Below are positions 1-8,248 of a stretch of DNA of 22,795 bases, piece after piece. The stretch lies in the NCBI GenBank assembly GCA_900555085.1, contig USJU01000008.1, forward strand, positions 1 to 22,795, read 5' to 3'. Both the position numbers and the translations under genes were made by a program. The stretch is from an uncultured Clostridium sp. GTDB lineage: Bacteria > Bacillota > Clostridia > TANB77 > CAG-508. Within the stretch, counting starts at the first letter, position 1; the number at the start of each line of letters is the position of its first letter. Under the pieces are notes generated by a model. It was given only the letters and a program-made list of their open reading frames with translations. It was not told the origin of the DNA and did no database searches.

Positions 1-1
1 C

Positions 2-1051
2 TTTTCTACTATACCTAATAGTATATTTATAATATTTTCTATTATTGTAGGCGCAAAATATAATATTTATTTTTTATCTATAGGAAGTACTTTAGCAGTT
101 CTGATTCAATTATTATTTTTAATATACCCAATTAGAAAGTTAAAGTTTAAACTTAAGCTTAATTTTAACTTCGAAGATACATATATTAAAGAATTTTTTT
201 TGTTAATGGTACCAGTGATTATAGGAGTTTCAGTGAATGAAATTAATATTCTGATAGATAGAACTATAGCATCTCAATTAATAGTTGGAGGAATCTCTGC
301 ACTAACGTATGCAAATAGTTTAATAATGTTTGTTCAAGGAGGATTAATACAACCAATTTCAACAATATGTTATCCTAAAATTACACATGCTATTTCAAAA
401 GGTAATAAAGATGAAGCGAAAATATTTATTCAAAAAACTATTATATTGGCATTAACAGTGTTAATTCCATTAACAGTAGGATTTATTGTATTTGGTACAC
501 CAATTATACAATTACTATTTGGAAGAGGAGCATTTGATAAAAATGCAGTAGCAATTACATCAAAAGCTGTTAAGTTTTATGCGATAGGTTTATGTTTTAT
601 AGGCCTAAGAGAATTATTATCACGATATTATTATGCTTATTCTAATACAAAGATTCCAATGATTAATGCTGCTATTGGAGTTATTATGAATATTGTAATG
701 AATATATTGTTCTCAAAGATTTTGGGAATTGGCGGTTTAGCATTTTCAACGAGTTTATCAGCTTTTATTACAACAGTTCTGTTGTTTAGAAATTGTAAAA
801 ATAAATTGCCAGGTGGAAGCTTAGAATTAGATATTCTGGAAATATTAAAAATAATTGCTTGTTCAGTAATTATGGGAATGGTATCATTTGGAGTATATAG
901 TATATTACCATTTTCAATCATAATAAATTTATTTATATCAGTTATCTTAGCTATAATTATATTTTTTGTCTTCAGTATGATATTTAGATTAAATTATATA
1001 AATATTGTTAAAGTATTTGTTAATAAAAATGAAAAAGTTGTAAATATATAA
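2..1051 (+). CDS. murJ: MurJ/MviN-family lipid-linked oligosaccharide flippase, 3' part
   Basis: The reading frame is open from base 2 with no start codon in the window, so the gene begins upstream and only its C-terminal ~349 residues are seen. The protein is a string of hydrophobic helices. It carries blocks typical of the MurJ/MviN branch of the MOP flippase superfamily: a 'YANSLIMFVQGG' stretch, 'FGRGAFD' followed by 'YAIGLCFIGLRELLSRYYYA', and 'TKIPMINAAIGVIMNIVMN'. MurJ flips lipid II across the membrane for peptidoglycan synthesis; relatives in capsule loci may move other undecaprenyl-linked sugars. Its place directly before UDP-glucose dehydrogenase and the CpsC/D/B module makes a role in exopolysaccharide or teichuronic acid export possible. 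The family is clear; the substrate is not. The next gene starts 30 bases after the stop with no visible terminator, so the two are probably co-transcribed. Confidence 0.85.
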   Translation, partial: FSTIPNSIFIIFSIIVGAKYNIYFLSIGSTLAVLIQLLFLIYPIRKLKFKLKLNFNFEDTYIKEFFLLMVPVIIGVSVNEINILIDRTIASQLIVGGISALTYANSLIMFVQGGLIQPISTICYPKITHAISKGNKDEAKIFIQKTIILALTVLIPLTVGFIVFGTPIIQLLFGRGAFDKNAVAITSKAVKFYAIGLCFIGLRELLSRYYYAYSNTKIPMINAAIGVIMNIVMNILFSKILGIGGLAFSTSLSAFITTVLLFRNCKNKLPGGSLELDILEILKIIACSVIMGMVSFGVYSILPFSIIINLFISVILAIIIFFVFSMIFRLNYINIVKVFVNKNEKVVNI

Positions 1052-1080
1052 TTATAAAAATATAGAAAAGGTGAGAAAAT

Positions 1081-2247
1081 ATGAAAATCGCAGTTGCAGG
1101 TACAGGCTATGTAGGCTTATCAATAGCATGCTTACTAGCACAAAAAAATGAAGTTGTTGCTTTGGATATAATTAAAGAAAAAGTAGATATGATAAATGAA
1201 GGAAAATCACCAATTAGAGATAAAGAAATTGAGGATTTTCTTGCTAATAAAAAATTAGATTTAAAAGCAACTTTAGATTATCAAGAAGCATTTAAAGATG
1301 CAAAGTTTATTATAATTTCAACACCAACTAATTATGATGATGAAACACATTATTTTGATACTACAAGTGTTGAAGATATAATTCAAAAAGTTATTTCAAT
1401 GAAAATAGATACAACAATGGTTGTTAAATCAACAATTCCAGTTGGTTTCATAGAGTCTATGAAGAAAAAATATAATATAGATAACATTATGTTTTCACCG
1501 GAATTTTTAAGAGAAGGACGAGCTTTGTATGATAATTTATATCCTTCAAGAATAATTGTTGGAGAAAAATCAGAAAGAGCTATAGAATTTGCTAAATTAC
1601 TACAACAAGGAGCTCTAAAAGAAAATATAGAAACAAAATATATGAATTCAACAGAAGCAGAAGCGGTAAAATTATTTGCAAATACATATTTAGCATTAAG
1701 AGTTGCATATTTTAACGAATTAGATACATATGCAGAAATAAAAGGATTGAATTCAAAAGATATTATTGATGGAATAAGTCTAGACCCAAGAATTGGTAGC
1801 CATTATAATAATCCATCTTTTGGATATGGTGGATATTGTTTGCCAAAAGATACAAAGCAATTATTGGCAAATTTTGATAATGTGCCACAAGATTTAATTA
1901 GAGCAATTGTTCATTCAAATAATACAAGAAAACAACATATTGCCGATATGGTAATGAAAAAAGAACCAAAAGTTGTTGGAATATATAGGTTAACAATGAA
2001 AGCAGAATCAGATAATTTTAGATTTAGTGCTATACAAGGCGTTATTGAAAGATTAAAAGAAAAAAATGTGAAAATAGTTATTTATGAGCCAACATTAAAA
2101 GATAACGAATTTAACGGATGTGAAGTTATAAAAGAATTTAGTGAATTTTCAAATATTTCAGATTTAATTATAGCAAACCGTTATGAAGACCAGTTATCAG
2201 CTGTAAAAGAAAAAGTTTATACCAGAGATTTATATAGTAGAGACTAA
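1081..2247 (+). CDS. ugd: UDP-glucose 6-dehydrogenase
   Basis: Oxidises UDP-glucose to UDP-glucuronate with two NAD+, a cytosolic step supplying capsule, EPS or teichuronic acid precursors. The 388-residue protein is full length for the short UGD form. Visible features: an N-terminal NAD-binding Rossmann motif GTGYVG (residues 7-12), the substrate-contact block 'FSPEFLREGRALYDNLYPSRIIVG' near residue 140, and the catalytic loop GYGGYCLPKDTK with nucleophile Cys253 and Lys256. The start ATG has a GGTGAG ribosome-binding site a few bases upstream. It follows the flippase closely and precedes a gap with a new promoter, so it is probably the last gene of the upstream sugar-synthesis transcript. 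Related UDP-ManNAc dehydrogenases share the fold, but the overall match is to UDP-glucose dehydrogenase. Confidence 0.93.
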   Translation: MKIAVAGTGYVGLSIACLLAQKNEVVALDIIKEKVDMINEGKSPIRDKEIEDFLANKKLDLKATLDYQEAFKDAKFIIISTPTNYDDETHYFDTTSVEDIIQKVISMKIDTTMVVKSTIPVGFIESMKKKYNIDNIMFSPEFLREGRALYDNLYPSRIIVGEKSERAIEFAKLLQQGALKENIETKYMNSTEAEAVKLFANTYLALRVAYFNELDTYAEIKGLNSKDIIDGISLDPRIGSHYNNPSFGYGGYCLPKDTKQLLANFDNVPQDLIRAIVHSNNTRKQHIADMVMKKEPKVVGIYRLTMKAESDNFRFSAIQGVIERLKEKNVKIVIYEPTLKDNEFNGCEVIKEFSEFSNISDLIIANRYEDQLSAVKEKVYTRDLYSRD

Positions 2248-2301
2248 AATAAATATTTACAATGTAAAAAAATAAGTTTCACAAAAATATATAAAATACT
2301 A

Positions 2302-2330
2302 TTGCAACAATTAAATATTTCCTATATAAT
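2302..2330 (+). promoter_or_regulatory. Sigma-70 type promoter for the cpsC-cpsD-cpsB module
   Basis: The -35 box is TTGCAA (2302-2307) and the -10 box is TATAAT (2325-2330), with an ideal 17-base spacer. The predicted start of transcription near 2337 leaves a leader of about 28 bases with a GGGGAG site. Because the -35 box begins at 2302, an apparent in-frame TTG start at 2302 would lie upstream of the transcript and cannot be used by this promoter. Confidence 0.75.
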
Positions 2331-2353
2331 TCAGGTAGCAAATATTCTAAAAA

Positions 2354-2359
2354 GGGGAG
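2354..2359 (+). promoter_or_regulatory. Ribosome-binding site fixing the cpsC start
   Basis: GGGGAG lies 5 bases before the ATG at 2365 and downstream of the predicted transcription start, which selects this ATG over the upstream TTG at 2302. Confidence 0.75.
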
Positions 2360-2364
2360 AAAAA

Positions 2365-3063
2365 ATGGAAGAAATAGATTTAAGCCAAATGATTTCACTT
2401 TTTTGGCACAAAAGAAGACAAATATTTTTAATTATATTAATATTTATAATACTAGGAATAGGATATACAATAGGATTTGTAACACCAGAATACACATCAT
2501 CAACTACACTTGTATTAGCAACAGGAAAGGGAACAGAAAGCGATAATTCAATAACAACTACAGATGTAACATTAAACTCAAAGTTAATATCAACATATAA
2601 AGAATTAGCAACAAGTGATAAGGTAGTAAGAAAAGTTATTAGTAATTTAGGTATAAAAATATCTGAAGAAAGTTTAAAACAAAGTATAGATGTAAAAGTT
2701 GTATCTGATTCTGAATTAATAAAAATATCTGTAACAAATGGAAATTCAGAAAATGCTGCAAGAATAGCAAATGAACTTGCAAATGTGTTTATAGAACAAG
2801 TAAAAGAAATTTATAATATAGACAATATACATATTGTAGATGAAGCAGAAGAAAGTGATGCACCTTCAAATATAAATCATACTAAAGATGTATTAATATT
2901 TGCGTTTATAGGTATTGTTGCTTCAGTTATATATGTATTTATAGATAATATGCTAGATACAACAGTTAAAAATGCAGAAGATATAGAAAAAACATGTGGA
3001 GTAGCTCTTATAGCTTCAATTCCTTTTGACAACTTTGAAAATAGAAAGGGAGGTAGAAAATAA
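2365..3063 (+). CDS. Wzz/CpsC-type polysaccharide co-polymerase (BY-kinase adaptor)
   Basis: A 232-residue membrane protein of the chain-length-determinant family (CpsC/CapA/YveK type). It anchors and activates the cytosolic tyrosine kinase encoded next and sets polysaccharide chain length. The N-terminal cytosolic stretch opens 'EEIDLSQM', as is usual in the family. Transmembrane helix 1 spans about residues 19-38, followed by an extracytoplasmic region starting 'PEYTSSTTLVLA', and helix 2 spans about 176-196. A short cytosolic tail (197-232) would contact the kinase. The ATG at 2365 is chosen on its GGGGAG site and the promoter position. The stop and the next start overlap by one base (TAATG), implying translational coupling to the kinase. 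In Gram-positives the adaptor and kinase are separate proteins, as here. Confidence 0.88.
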   Translation: MEEIDLSQMISLFWHKRRQIFLIILIFIILGIGYTIGFVTPEYTSSTTLVLATGKGTESDNSITTTDVTLNSKLISTYKELATSDKVVRKVISNLGIKISEESLKQSIDVKVVSDSELIKISVTNGNSENAARIANELANVFIEQVKEIYNIDNIHIVDEAEESDAPSNINHTKDVLIFAFIGIVASVIYVFIDNMLDTTVKNAEDIEKTCGVALIASIPFDNFENRKGGRK

Positions 3064-3980
3064 TGAGAAGAGAATTAATTACTTTTAGAAATCCAAAATC
3101 TCCTATATCAGAAACATTCAGAACTTTAAGAACTAATATTCAATTTATGAATGTTAATAAAAAAATGAAAACAATACTTGTAACTTCTACCTTACCAGGA
3201 GAAGGAAAAAGTTGGGTAACTTCAAACTTAGCTGTTACGTTTGCACAAGCAGGAAAACAAGTTGTATTAATAGATGCAGATATGAGAAAAGGTAGACAAT
3301 ATTCAATATTTGGAACATATCCAAAACCAGGTCTTGCAAATTTTTTAGCAGAAAATAACCAAAATGTAGATTTAGCAGACATAGAAAAATATGTACAAAA
3401 AACAGATGTAGATGGTTTATATATGATTTCAGCAGGAAATGTACCACCAAATCCATCAGAATTACTTATAACACCACAAATGCAAGCACTATTGGACAAG
3501 CTTTCATTACAATGTGACATTATAATAGTAGATGCTCCACCATGTGAGCTAGTAACAGATGCAGTAATTTTATCTAGAATTGTTGATTCTACTATAGTTG
3601 TAGCTGCTCACAAAACTACAAAGAAAGCAAACTTACAAAAAACTATAAAAAGTATTAAAAATGTTGGTGGAAATATAGCAGGAGTTGTTCTAAACAAGGT
3701 GCCAGTAGAAGCAAGAAAATACGAAAAATCTTATTATTATGGTTCACAATTAACAACAACAAAAGAAAAGCGTAATACTGGATTAAATAAAGGAAATTTT
3801 GGAAAAAATACTAACCAAAATACAAATTCAAAAAGACCACCAATTAAAGAAGAAAACATTGAAAAGAAACCTACAATAACAAACAATACAGAAAATAACT
3901 CAACAGAAAAGACTCAAGAAATTTTAAGACAAGTAAATGAATATCTAGAACAAGAACGAAATGATACAAAGAGGGATTAG
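3063..3980 (+). CDS. CpsD/CapB-family bacterial tyrosine kinase
   Basis: The autophosphorylating cytosolic kinase that partners CpsC and controls polysaccharide polymerisation and export. It has the BY-kinase ATP site: Walker A PGEGKS (45-50, Lys49), Walker A' VVLIDADMRKG (67-77, Asp71 and Asp73) and Walker B IIIVDAPP (153-160, Asp157). The N-terminal 'SPISETFRTLRTNIQF' block is the usual start of the fold. A tyrosine cluster, Y220 and Y224-Y226, is the likely phosphorylation site. The protein then continues for about 79 more residues (227-305), rich in Asn, Thr, Lys and Glu and predicted to be disordered, ending in a short charged helix. Most CpsD proteins are near 230 residues and end at the tyrosine cluster, so this tail is unusual. 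The next gene starts two bases after the stop, with its GAGGGA site inside this gene. Confidence 0.9.
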   Translation: MRRELITFRNPKSPISETFRTLRTNIQFMNVNKKMKTILVTSTLPGEGKSWVTSNLAVTFAQAGKQVVLIDADMRKGRQYSIFGTYPKPGLANFLAENNQNVDLADIEKYVQKTDVDGLYMISAGNVPPNPSELLITPQMQALLDKLSLQCDIIIVDAPPCELVTDAVILSRIVDSTIVVAAHKTTKKANLQKTIKSIKNVGGNIAGVVLNKVPVEARKYEKSYYYGSQLTTTKEKRNTGLNKGNFGKNTNQNTNSKRPPIKEENIEKKPTITNNTENNSTEKTQEILRQVNEYLEQERNDTKRD

Positions 3981-3982
3981 TT

Positions 3983-4756
3983 ATGATTGATTTTCACTCT
4001 CATATAATTCCAACAATCGACGATGGCGCACGAGAAATAAAAGAAACAATGAAAATGTTAGAAGAGGCATATAGTGCAGGATTCGATGGAATTATATCTA
4101 CATCACATTATATGGAAGGCTATTACGAAGTAAATCAGGCAGATAGAAAGGTCTGGATAAATGGAATTCAATATGCTTTAGAAAAAAAGAAAATAGGACT
4201 TAGTTTATATTTAGGAAGTGAAATTTATTTCTCAGAAAAAATATTAGAGTTCATAAAAGAAGGCAAGGCCTCAACAATAAATGGCTCAAAATACATTTTA
4301 TTTGAGTTTCCTTTAAATGCTAAACCTATGAATATTGAAGATGTTATATATACAATACTTTCAGAAGGCTATATTCCTGTTCTAGCACATCCGGAAAGAT
4401 ATGTATTTACGCAAAAAAATCCAGAATTAATTTACGAGCTAGCAAACCAAGGAGTGCTTATGCAATCCAATTATGGAAGCATAATTGGACAATATGGAAA
4501 AAAAGCACAAGTAATAGCAGAGAGAATGCTTGAATCTAATTTAGTTAGTTTTCTAGGAACAGATGCGCATAGAGCTAATTCAATATATACCAATATTGAC
4601 TCTGCAGCTAACAAAATAAAATCAATTATAGGAAAAAGCAAATTCGATAAAATATCACACTTTAATGCCATGAAGGTTATTAAAAATGAAAAAATAGAAA
4701 TTGAAGAACCACAACCAATTAAATTATCATTTATAGATAAAATGAAGATGAATTAA
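3983..4756 (+). CDS. CpsB/CapC-family PHP-type protein tyrosine phosphatase
   Basis: A metal-dependent phosphatase (normally Mn2+) that removes phosphate from the CpsD tyrosine cluster and so cycles the polysaccharide machinery. It is unrelated to low-molecular-weight Wzb phosphatases. The PHP-fold metal and catalytic positions are present: H5 and H7 in DFHSH, D13-D14 in IDDGA, H42 in TSHY, E80 in LGSE, H136 and R139 in LAHPERY, and D194 and H196 in GTDAHR. At 257 residues it is normal for the family (about 240-255). It is the third gene of the cpsC-cpsD-cpsB transcript, two bases after cpsD, and is followed by a clear terminator. The complete adaptor-kinase-phosphatase set suggests a working phosphoregulatory loop. 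Confidence 0.92.
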   Translation: MIDFHSHIIPTIDDGAREIKETMKMLEEAYSAGFDGIISTSHYMEGYYEVNQADRKVWINGIQYALEKKKIGLSLYLGSEIYFSEKILEFIKEGKASTINGSKYILFEFPLNAKPMNIEDVIYTILSEGYIPVLAHPERYVFTQKNPELIYELANQGVLMQSNYGSIIGQYGKKAQVIAERMLESNLVSFLGTDAHRANSIYTNIDSAANKIKSIIGKSKFDKISHFNAMKVIKNEKIEIEEPQPIKLSFIDKMKMN

Positions 4757-4764
4757 AATAAAAC

Positions 4765-4793
4765 TCCTTCTCAATAAAGAGAGGGATTTTTTT
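4765..4793 (+). terminator. Rho-independent terminator after cpsB
   Basis: An 8-bp stem with one G-U pair (TCCTTCTC 4765-4772 with GAGAGGGA 4779-4786) and a 6-base AATAAA loop is followed at once by seven T (4787-4793). It ends the polysaccharide-control transcript nine bases after the cpsB stop. Confidence 0.85.
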
Positions 4794-4794
4794 A

Positions 4795-4823
4795 TTGTAT
4801 TATAAAAACACATATGATATAAT
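4795..4823 (+). promoter_or_regulatory. Extended -10 promoter of the polA::ntpC / V-ATPase operon
   Basis: -35 TTGTAT (4795-4800), 17-base spacer, -10 TATAAT (4818-4823) with an extended TGA before it (4815-4817). It sits directly behind the terminator and about 40 bases before the ATG at 4864. It is the only clear promoter before the whole ATPase operon, and it was presumably the polA promoter originally. Confidence 0.75.
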
Positions 4824-4863
4824 TTCTAAAGTTTAAAATATGTAAAAAGAAAGGAAAGGTTAA

Positions 4864-6318
4864 ATGAGTAGACTTTTATTAATAGATGGAAATAGTATTT
4901 TAAATAGAGCCTTTTATGGAATTATGGGAAACAAAATGTTAACCACTAAAGATGGAAAATATACAAATGCAGTATATGGATTTTTAGCAATAATGTTCAA
5001 AGTAATGGAAGAATTAGAGCCAGAATACATGATGGTTACATTTGATATGAAAGGTCCAACCAAAAGGCACGAAATGTACAAAGAATATAAAGCAAATAGA
5101 CACGGAATGCCAGATGAACTAGCAGAACAAATGCCAATAATAAAAGAAATTCTAAGAGCAATGAATATAGATATAATAGAAAAACAAGGCTATGAGGGAG
5201 ACGACATTTTAGGAACACTTTCTGTTTTCGGCGAAAAACAAGGCCTAGATGTTACAGTACTTTCAGGAGATAGAGATAACTTTCAACTTGCAACAGATAA
5301 AGTAACAATTAGAATACCAAGAACCAAAGCAGGAAAAACAGAAGTAGAAGACTTTAATAGAGAAAAAATAATAGAAACTTATGGAGTAGAACCAAAACAA
5401 TTAATAGAAGTAAAAGGACTTCAAGGAGATTCATCAGATAATATACCAGGAGTTCCAGGAATAGGAGAAAAAACAGCCTTAAGTTTAATAAAAAAATACG
5501 GAAGCATACAAAATTTGTATGAAAAAGTTGAAAAAGGCGAAGACGATTTAAAAGGAAAGCAAAAAGAAAATATAGTAAATAATAAAGAACTAGCAATGTT
5601 ATCAAGAGAGTTAGGAACAATAAATCTAGAAGCACCAGTAGAAATGTCAATGGAAGAACTAAAAGTTGAAGAATGGAACAAACCAGAAGTTTTAAGAATT
5701 TTTAAAGAATTAAAAGGAATTACAAGAATAAATACAATAAATGAATTTTTACAATATGCAGATAAAACAGATTTTAAAGAACTGTTAGAAGAAAATCTAA
5801 AAGACAAAAATATAAACGATGTAGATTTATTTATGTTAGAAATGAAACTTGATATTTTATACTTTGAAAATGTTTTTAAAAATATAAAAGATGCAAGCTC
5901 AAGTAAATTAATAAAAGATAAAATAGAACTTACAAATATTATTTGGATATACAGAATGAAAAAATTTTATAATATGGAAACAGATGAAATTAGCTCAAAT
6001 ATTATAAAAACAGATAAGCAATCTACATTAATACAAGAAATTATAAAACAAAATGACTGTGAAAATATAATAGAAATTTTAAAAAAATCTAAATATAAAA
6101 ATATTTTTAAAGAAGATGAAAAATACTTTGAAAATTATGCAAAAAGATATATGTACAGGAAATATAAAAAAATATTTGAACAAGGAAAATATAATTTTTC
6201 AACAATAATAGCATACTTAAATTTGGATGAAATTTTAATAGAAAATATTATAAACATTGTAGGTGGAATTGAGTACGAAATAGATAAAAAACTAATACAA
6301 GAGAAAATAATAATTTAG
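4864..6318 (+). CDS. Chimeric protein: PolA 5'-nuclease domain fused to C-terminal part of V-ATPase subunit C
   Basis: Residues 1-284 are a clear DNA polymerase I 5'-3' exonuclease (flap nuclease) domain. It opens with LLIDGNSILNRAFYGI and keeps its acidic metal ligands: D8, D61, E111, D113, D114, D136, D138, D189 and D192. The helix-hairpin-helix motif NIPGVPGIGEKTA is also present. From about residue 286 the protein instead matches V-type ATPase subunit C (AC39/NtpC, the central-stalk socket on the membrane ring): 'INEFLQYADKTDFKELL', 'LDILYFENVF', 'IELTNIIWIYRMKKF' and the C-terminal 'IIAYLNLDEILIENIINIVGG'. The polymerase part of PolA (about 580 residues) and roughly the first 130 residues of subunit C are missing. 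The frame is open throughout, with an AAGGA site 8 bases before the ATG, and no internal start has a convincing binding site. It may be a real deletion fusion or an assembly join. Subunit I starts 14 bases downstream. Confidence 0.85.
   Translation: MSRLLLIDGNSILNRAFYGIMGNKMLTTKDGKYTNAVYGFLAIMFKVMEELEPEYMMVTFDMKGPTKRHEMYKEYKANRHGMPDELAEQMPIIKEILRAMNIDIIEKQGYEGDDILGTLSVFGEKQGLDVTVLSGDRDNFQLATDKVTIRIPRTKAGKTEVEDFNREKIIETYGVEPKQLIEVKGLQGDSSDNIPGVPGIGEKTALSLIKKYGSIQNLYEKVEKGEDDLKGKQKENIVNNKELAMLSRELGTINLEAPVEMSMEELKVEEWNKPEVLRIFKELKGITRINTINEFLQYADKTDFKELLEENLKDKNINDVDLFMLEMKLDILYFENVFKNIKDASSSKLIKDKIELTNIIWIYRMKKFYNMETDEISSNIIKTDKQSTLIQEIIKQNDCENIIEILKKSKYKNIFKEDEKYFENYAKRYMYRKYKKIFEQGKYNFSTIIAYLNLDEILIENIINIVGGIEYEIDKKLIQEKIII
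5713..5750 (+). other. PolA / subunit C fusion junction
   Basis: PolA similarity ends at 'EVLRIFKELK' (residues 275-284, to base 5715), where PolA proteins normally continue toward the vestigial exonuclease domain. Subunit C-like sequence is recognisable from 'INEFLQYADK' (residue 292 onward). The join therefore falls in about 38 bases of very AT-rich sequence. 'FKEL' occurs on both sides (residues 280-283 and 304-307), a possible trace of short similarity, but both copies are kept. No transposon end or long repeat is visible at the join. Confidence 0.7.
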
Positions 6319-6331
6319 GAGATGAACAAAA

Positions 6332-8230
6332 GTGTCTGTAGAAAGAATGAAATTGCTTGGCATAACAGGAAAAAGCGAAGTAATGAACAATTTCTTAATT
6401 AAATATATAATAAACAGTGGTTTACAGCTAGAAGATGCTATAAAAGTATATGAAAAAGGCTGGAAATTAACATATTTTGACTATAATACAAAACCAAGAG
6501 AGCTTGTAAAAAATATAGAAAAATTAATGGAAAAGTTAGGCGTTGAATATTCTAAACAATGTTTATCAGATATAAAAATAAAAAATAGCCTAGAAGATAT
6601 AGAAGAAAAAATACACGAAATAAATAATAATATAAAAAACATAACTAATAATGTAATAGAAAAACAAGAAGAAATAAATAAAATTAAAAAAAGTATAGAA
6701 CCATTTCAAAAACTAAAAAACTCTGAAATTCAGCTAGAAAAATTATACGATTTAAAATATATGAGATTTAGATTTGGAAAAATATCTAAAGAAAATTACG
6801 AAAGTATAAATAAAGAAATAGAAAATATGAATTGCATAATGTTCAAAGTTGATGAAGATAGTAAAGATGTTTGGATTATTTATTTCACAACAGATGAATA
6901 TTCAGCAGAAGTAGATAGCTTTTTTAATGTGTTAAAGTTTGAAAGAATATGGATAGATAGAAGTTTTTCAGGAAAACCAAAAGAAATACTAAAAAAATTA
7001 GAAGATACAATTAACGAAGATGAAAAATATATAGAAAATAGCAGAAATACATTAGATATAGAAGTAAAAAACAGTGAAACAGTTTTATTACAATTATATA
7101 GAGAACTACAATTATATGAAAAAATAGAATTCATAAAAAAATACTTAGCACACGATAAAAATGGAGATTTTTATTTAATTGGTTGGATTCCGATTGATGA
7201 ATTAGAAAAAATTGTACCATTGTTAGAAAAAGAAAAAAAGATAAAATATATAGTAAAAAGTCACGATGAGGTTGCAACAAATCCACCAACACATTTAAAA
7301 AACAACAAACTATTTAGAAAATTTGAAACAATAGTAGAAATGTATGGAATGCCTAATTATGAAGAATTAGACCCAACTGTGTTTGTTGCAATAACAGCTT
7401 TTATAATGTTTGGATTTATGTTTGGAGATGTTGGACAAGGTGCAATAATAATGCTAATAGGATTATGGCTATCTAGAAAGAAAAAATCACTTGGCCCAAT
7501 ATTTGTAGCAGGTGGGATTTCAGCAATTATATTTGGAGTATTGTATGGAAGTGTATTTGGAAAGGAAGATATTATTCCAAGTATATTAATAAGACCAATG
7601 GAAAATATTACAACCATGCTAATTTCAGGAATTGCATTTGGTGTAATACTAATTATTTTAGCTATTATATTAAATATTAAAAATGGAATAACAAATAAAA
7701 ACATAAAAAAAGCAGTATTAAGCGAAAATGGAATTGCAGGACTTTTATTTTATGCAACAGTAATAGGAAGTATAGCATACTACTTTGTTGCAGGAAAAAT
7801 GATAGTTTCTATAAATATAATAATTGCTATATGCATAATAGAACTTGCAATTATATTATTTAAAGATAAGCTAGAACAGCTAATTACAAAGAAAAAGGAA
7901 GAAACAGAAAGCGGAGTTGCAGAGCAAATATTTGAACTAATTGAAACTTTACTTTCATTTGTAAGTAACACAATTTCTTTTGTAAGACTTGCAGCATTTG
8001 CTATAAATCATGTTGGACTATGTATGGCAGTATATATTCTTGCAAACATGATATCTGGAGCAGGAAATATAGCAATAGCAATTATAGGAAATGCAATAGT
8101 AATTGTTCTAGAAGGACTAATAGTTGCAATACAAGTATTAAGACTAGAATATTATGAATTATTTAGTAGATTTTATAGTGGAGATGGAAGACCATACAAA
8201 CCTATAAAAAAATTATTAAACGAAGAATAA
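6332..8230 (+). CDS. ntpI: V-type ATPase subunit I (membrane stator subunit a)
   Basis: The 632-residue stator subunit couples ion flow through the membrane ring to the peripheral stalk. The first ~340 residues are cytosolic, with long coiled-coil stretches (about 85-125 and 225-265) and the family motif 'YLIGWIP'. A membrane half follows from about residue 350 with several helices. It contains 'ELDPTVFVAITAFIMFGFMFGDVGQG' (split: ELDPT, then MFGDVGQG) and 'SFVRLAAFAINHVG', in which Arg552 is the likely essential arginine facing the ring carboxylate. Length is near the family norm of about 650. The start is GTG: an AGGAG site overlapping the previous stop lies 10 bases upstream, and no better ATG fits the conserved N-terminus. 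It is translated tightly with its neighbours in the operon. Confidence 0.92.
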   Translation: MSVERMKLLGITGKSEVMNNFLIKYIINSGLQLEDAIKVYEKGWKLTYFDYNTKPRELVKNIEKLMEKLGVEYSKQCLSDIKIKNSLEDIEEKIHEINNNIKNITNNVIEKQEEINKIKKSIEPFQKLKNSEIQLEKLYDLKYMRFRFGKISKENYESINKEIENMNCIMFKVDEDSKDVWIIYFTTDEYSAEVDSFFNVLKFERIWIDRSFSGKPKEILKKLEDTINEDEKYIENSRNTLDIEVKNSETVLLQLYRELQLYEKIEFIKKYLAHDKNGDFYLIGWIPIDELEKIVPLLEKEKKIKYIVKSHDEVATNPPTHLKNNKLFRKFETIVEMYGMPNYEELDPTVFVAITAFIMFGFMFGDVGQGAIIMLIGLWLSRKKKSLGPIFVAGGISAIIFGVLYGSVFGKEDIIPSILIRPMENITTMLISGIAFGVILIILAIILNIKNGITNKNIKKAVLSENGIAGLLFYATVIGSIAYYFVAGKMIVSINIIIAICIIELAIILFKDKLEQLITKKKEETESGVAEQIFELIETLLSFVSNTISFVRLAAFAINHVGLCMAVYILANMISGAGNIAIAIIGNAIVIVLEGLIVAIQVLRLEYYELFSRFYSGDGRPYKPIKKLLNEE

Positions 8231-8248
8231 AATTAAGGAGAGAGAAAG

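Noticed and set aside
2248..2300. Terminator after ugd
   Set aside because: Only a very short TTTACA/TGTAAA fold is present, without a G+C stem; too weak to call.
2302..2364. In-frame upstream TTG start extending CpsC by 21 residues
   Set aside because: It overlaps the -35 box of a near-consensus promoter, lacks a binding site, and the ATG at 2365 has GGGGAG and the family N-terminus.
5354..5807. Long antisense open frames within the polA::ntpC, rsgA, prkC and rpe genes
   Set aside because: They are Leu/Phe/Ser-rich mirror frames produced by AT-rich, Glu/Lys-rich genes, without binding sites or family similarity.
5833..6318. Separate internal start giving a stand-alone subunit C fragment
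   Set aside because: In-frame ATG codons exist (for example residue 324), but no Shine-Dalgarno precedes them and the conserved region begins upstream, so one continuous fusion is the simpler reading.
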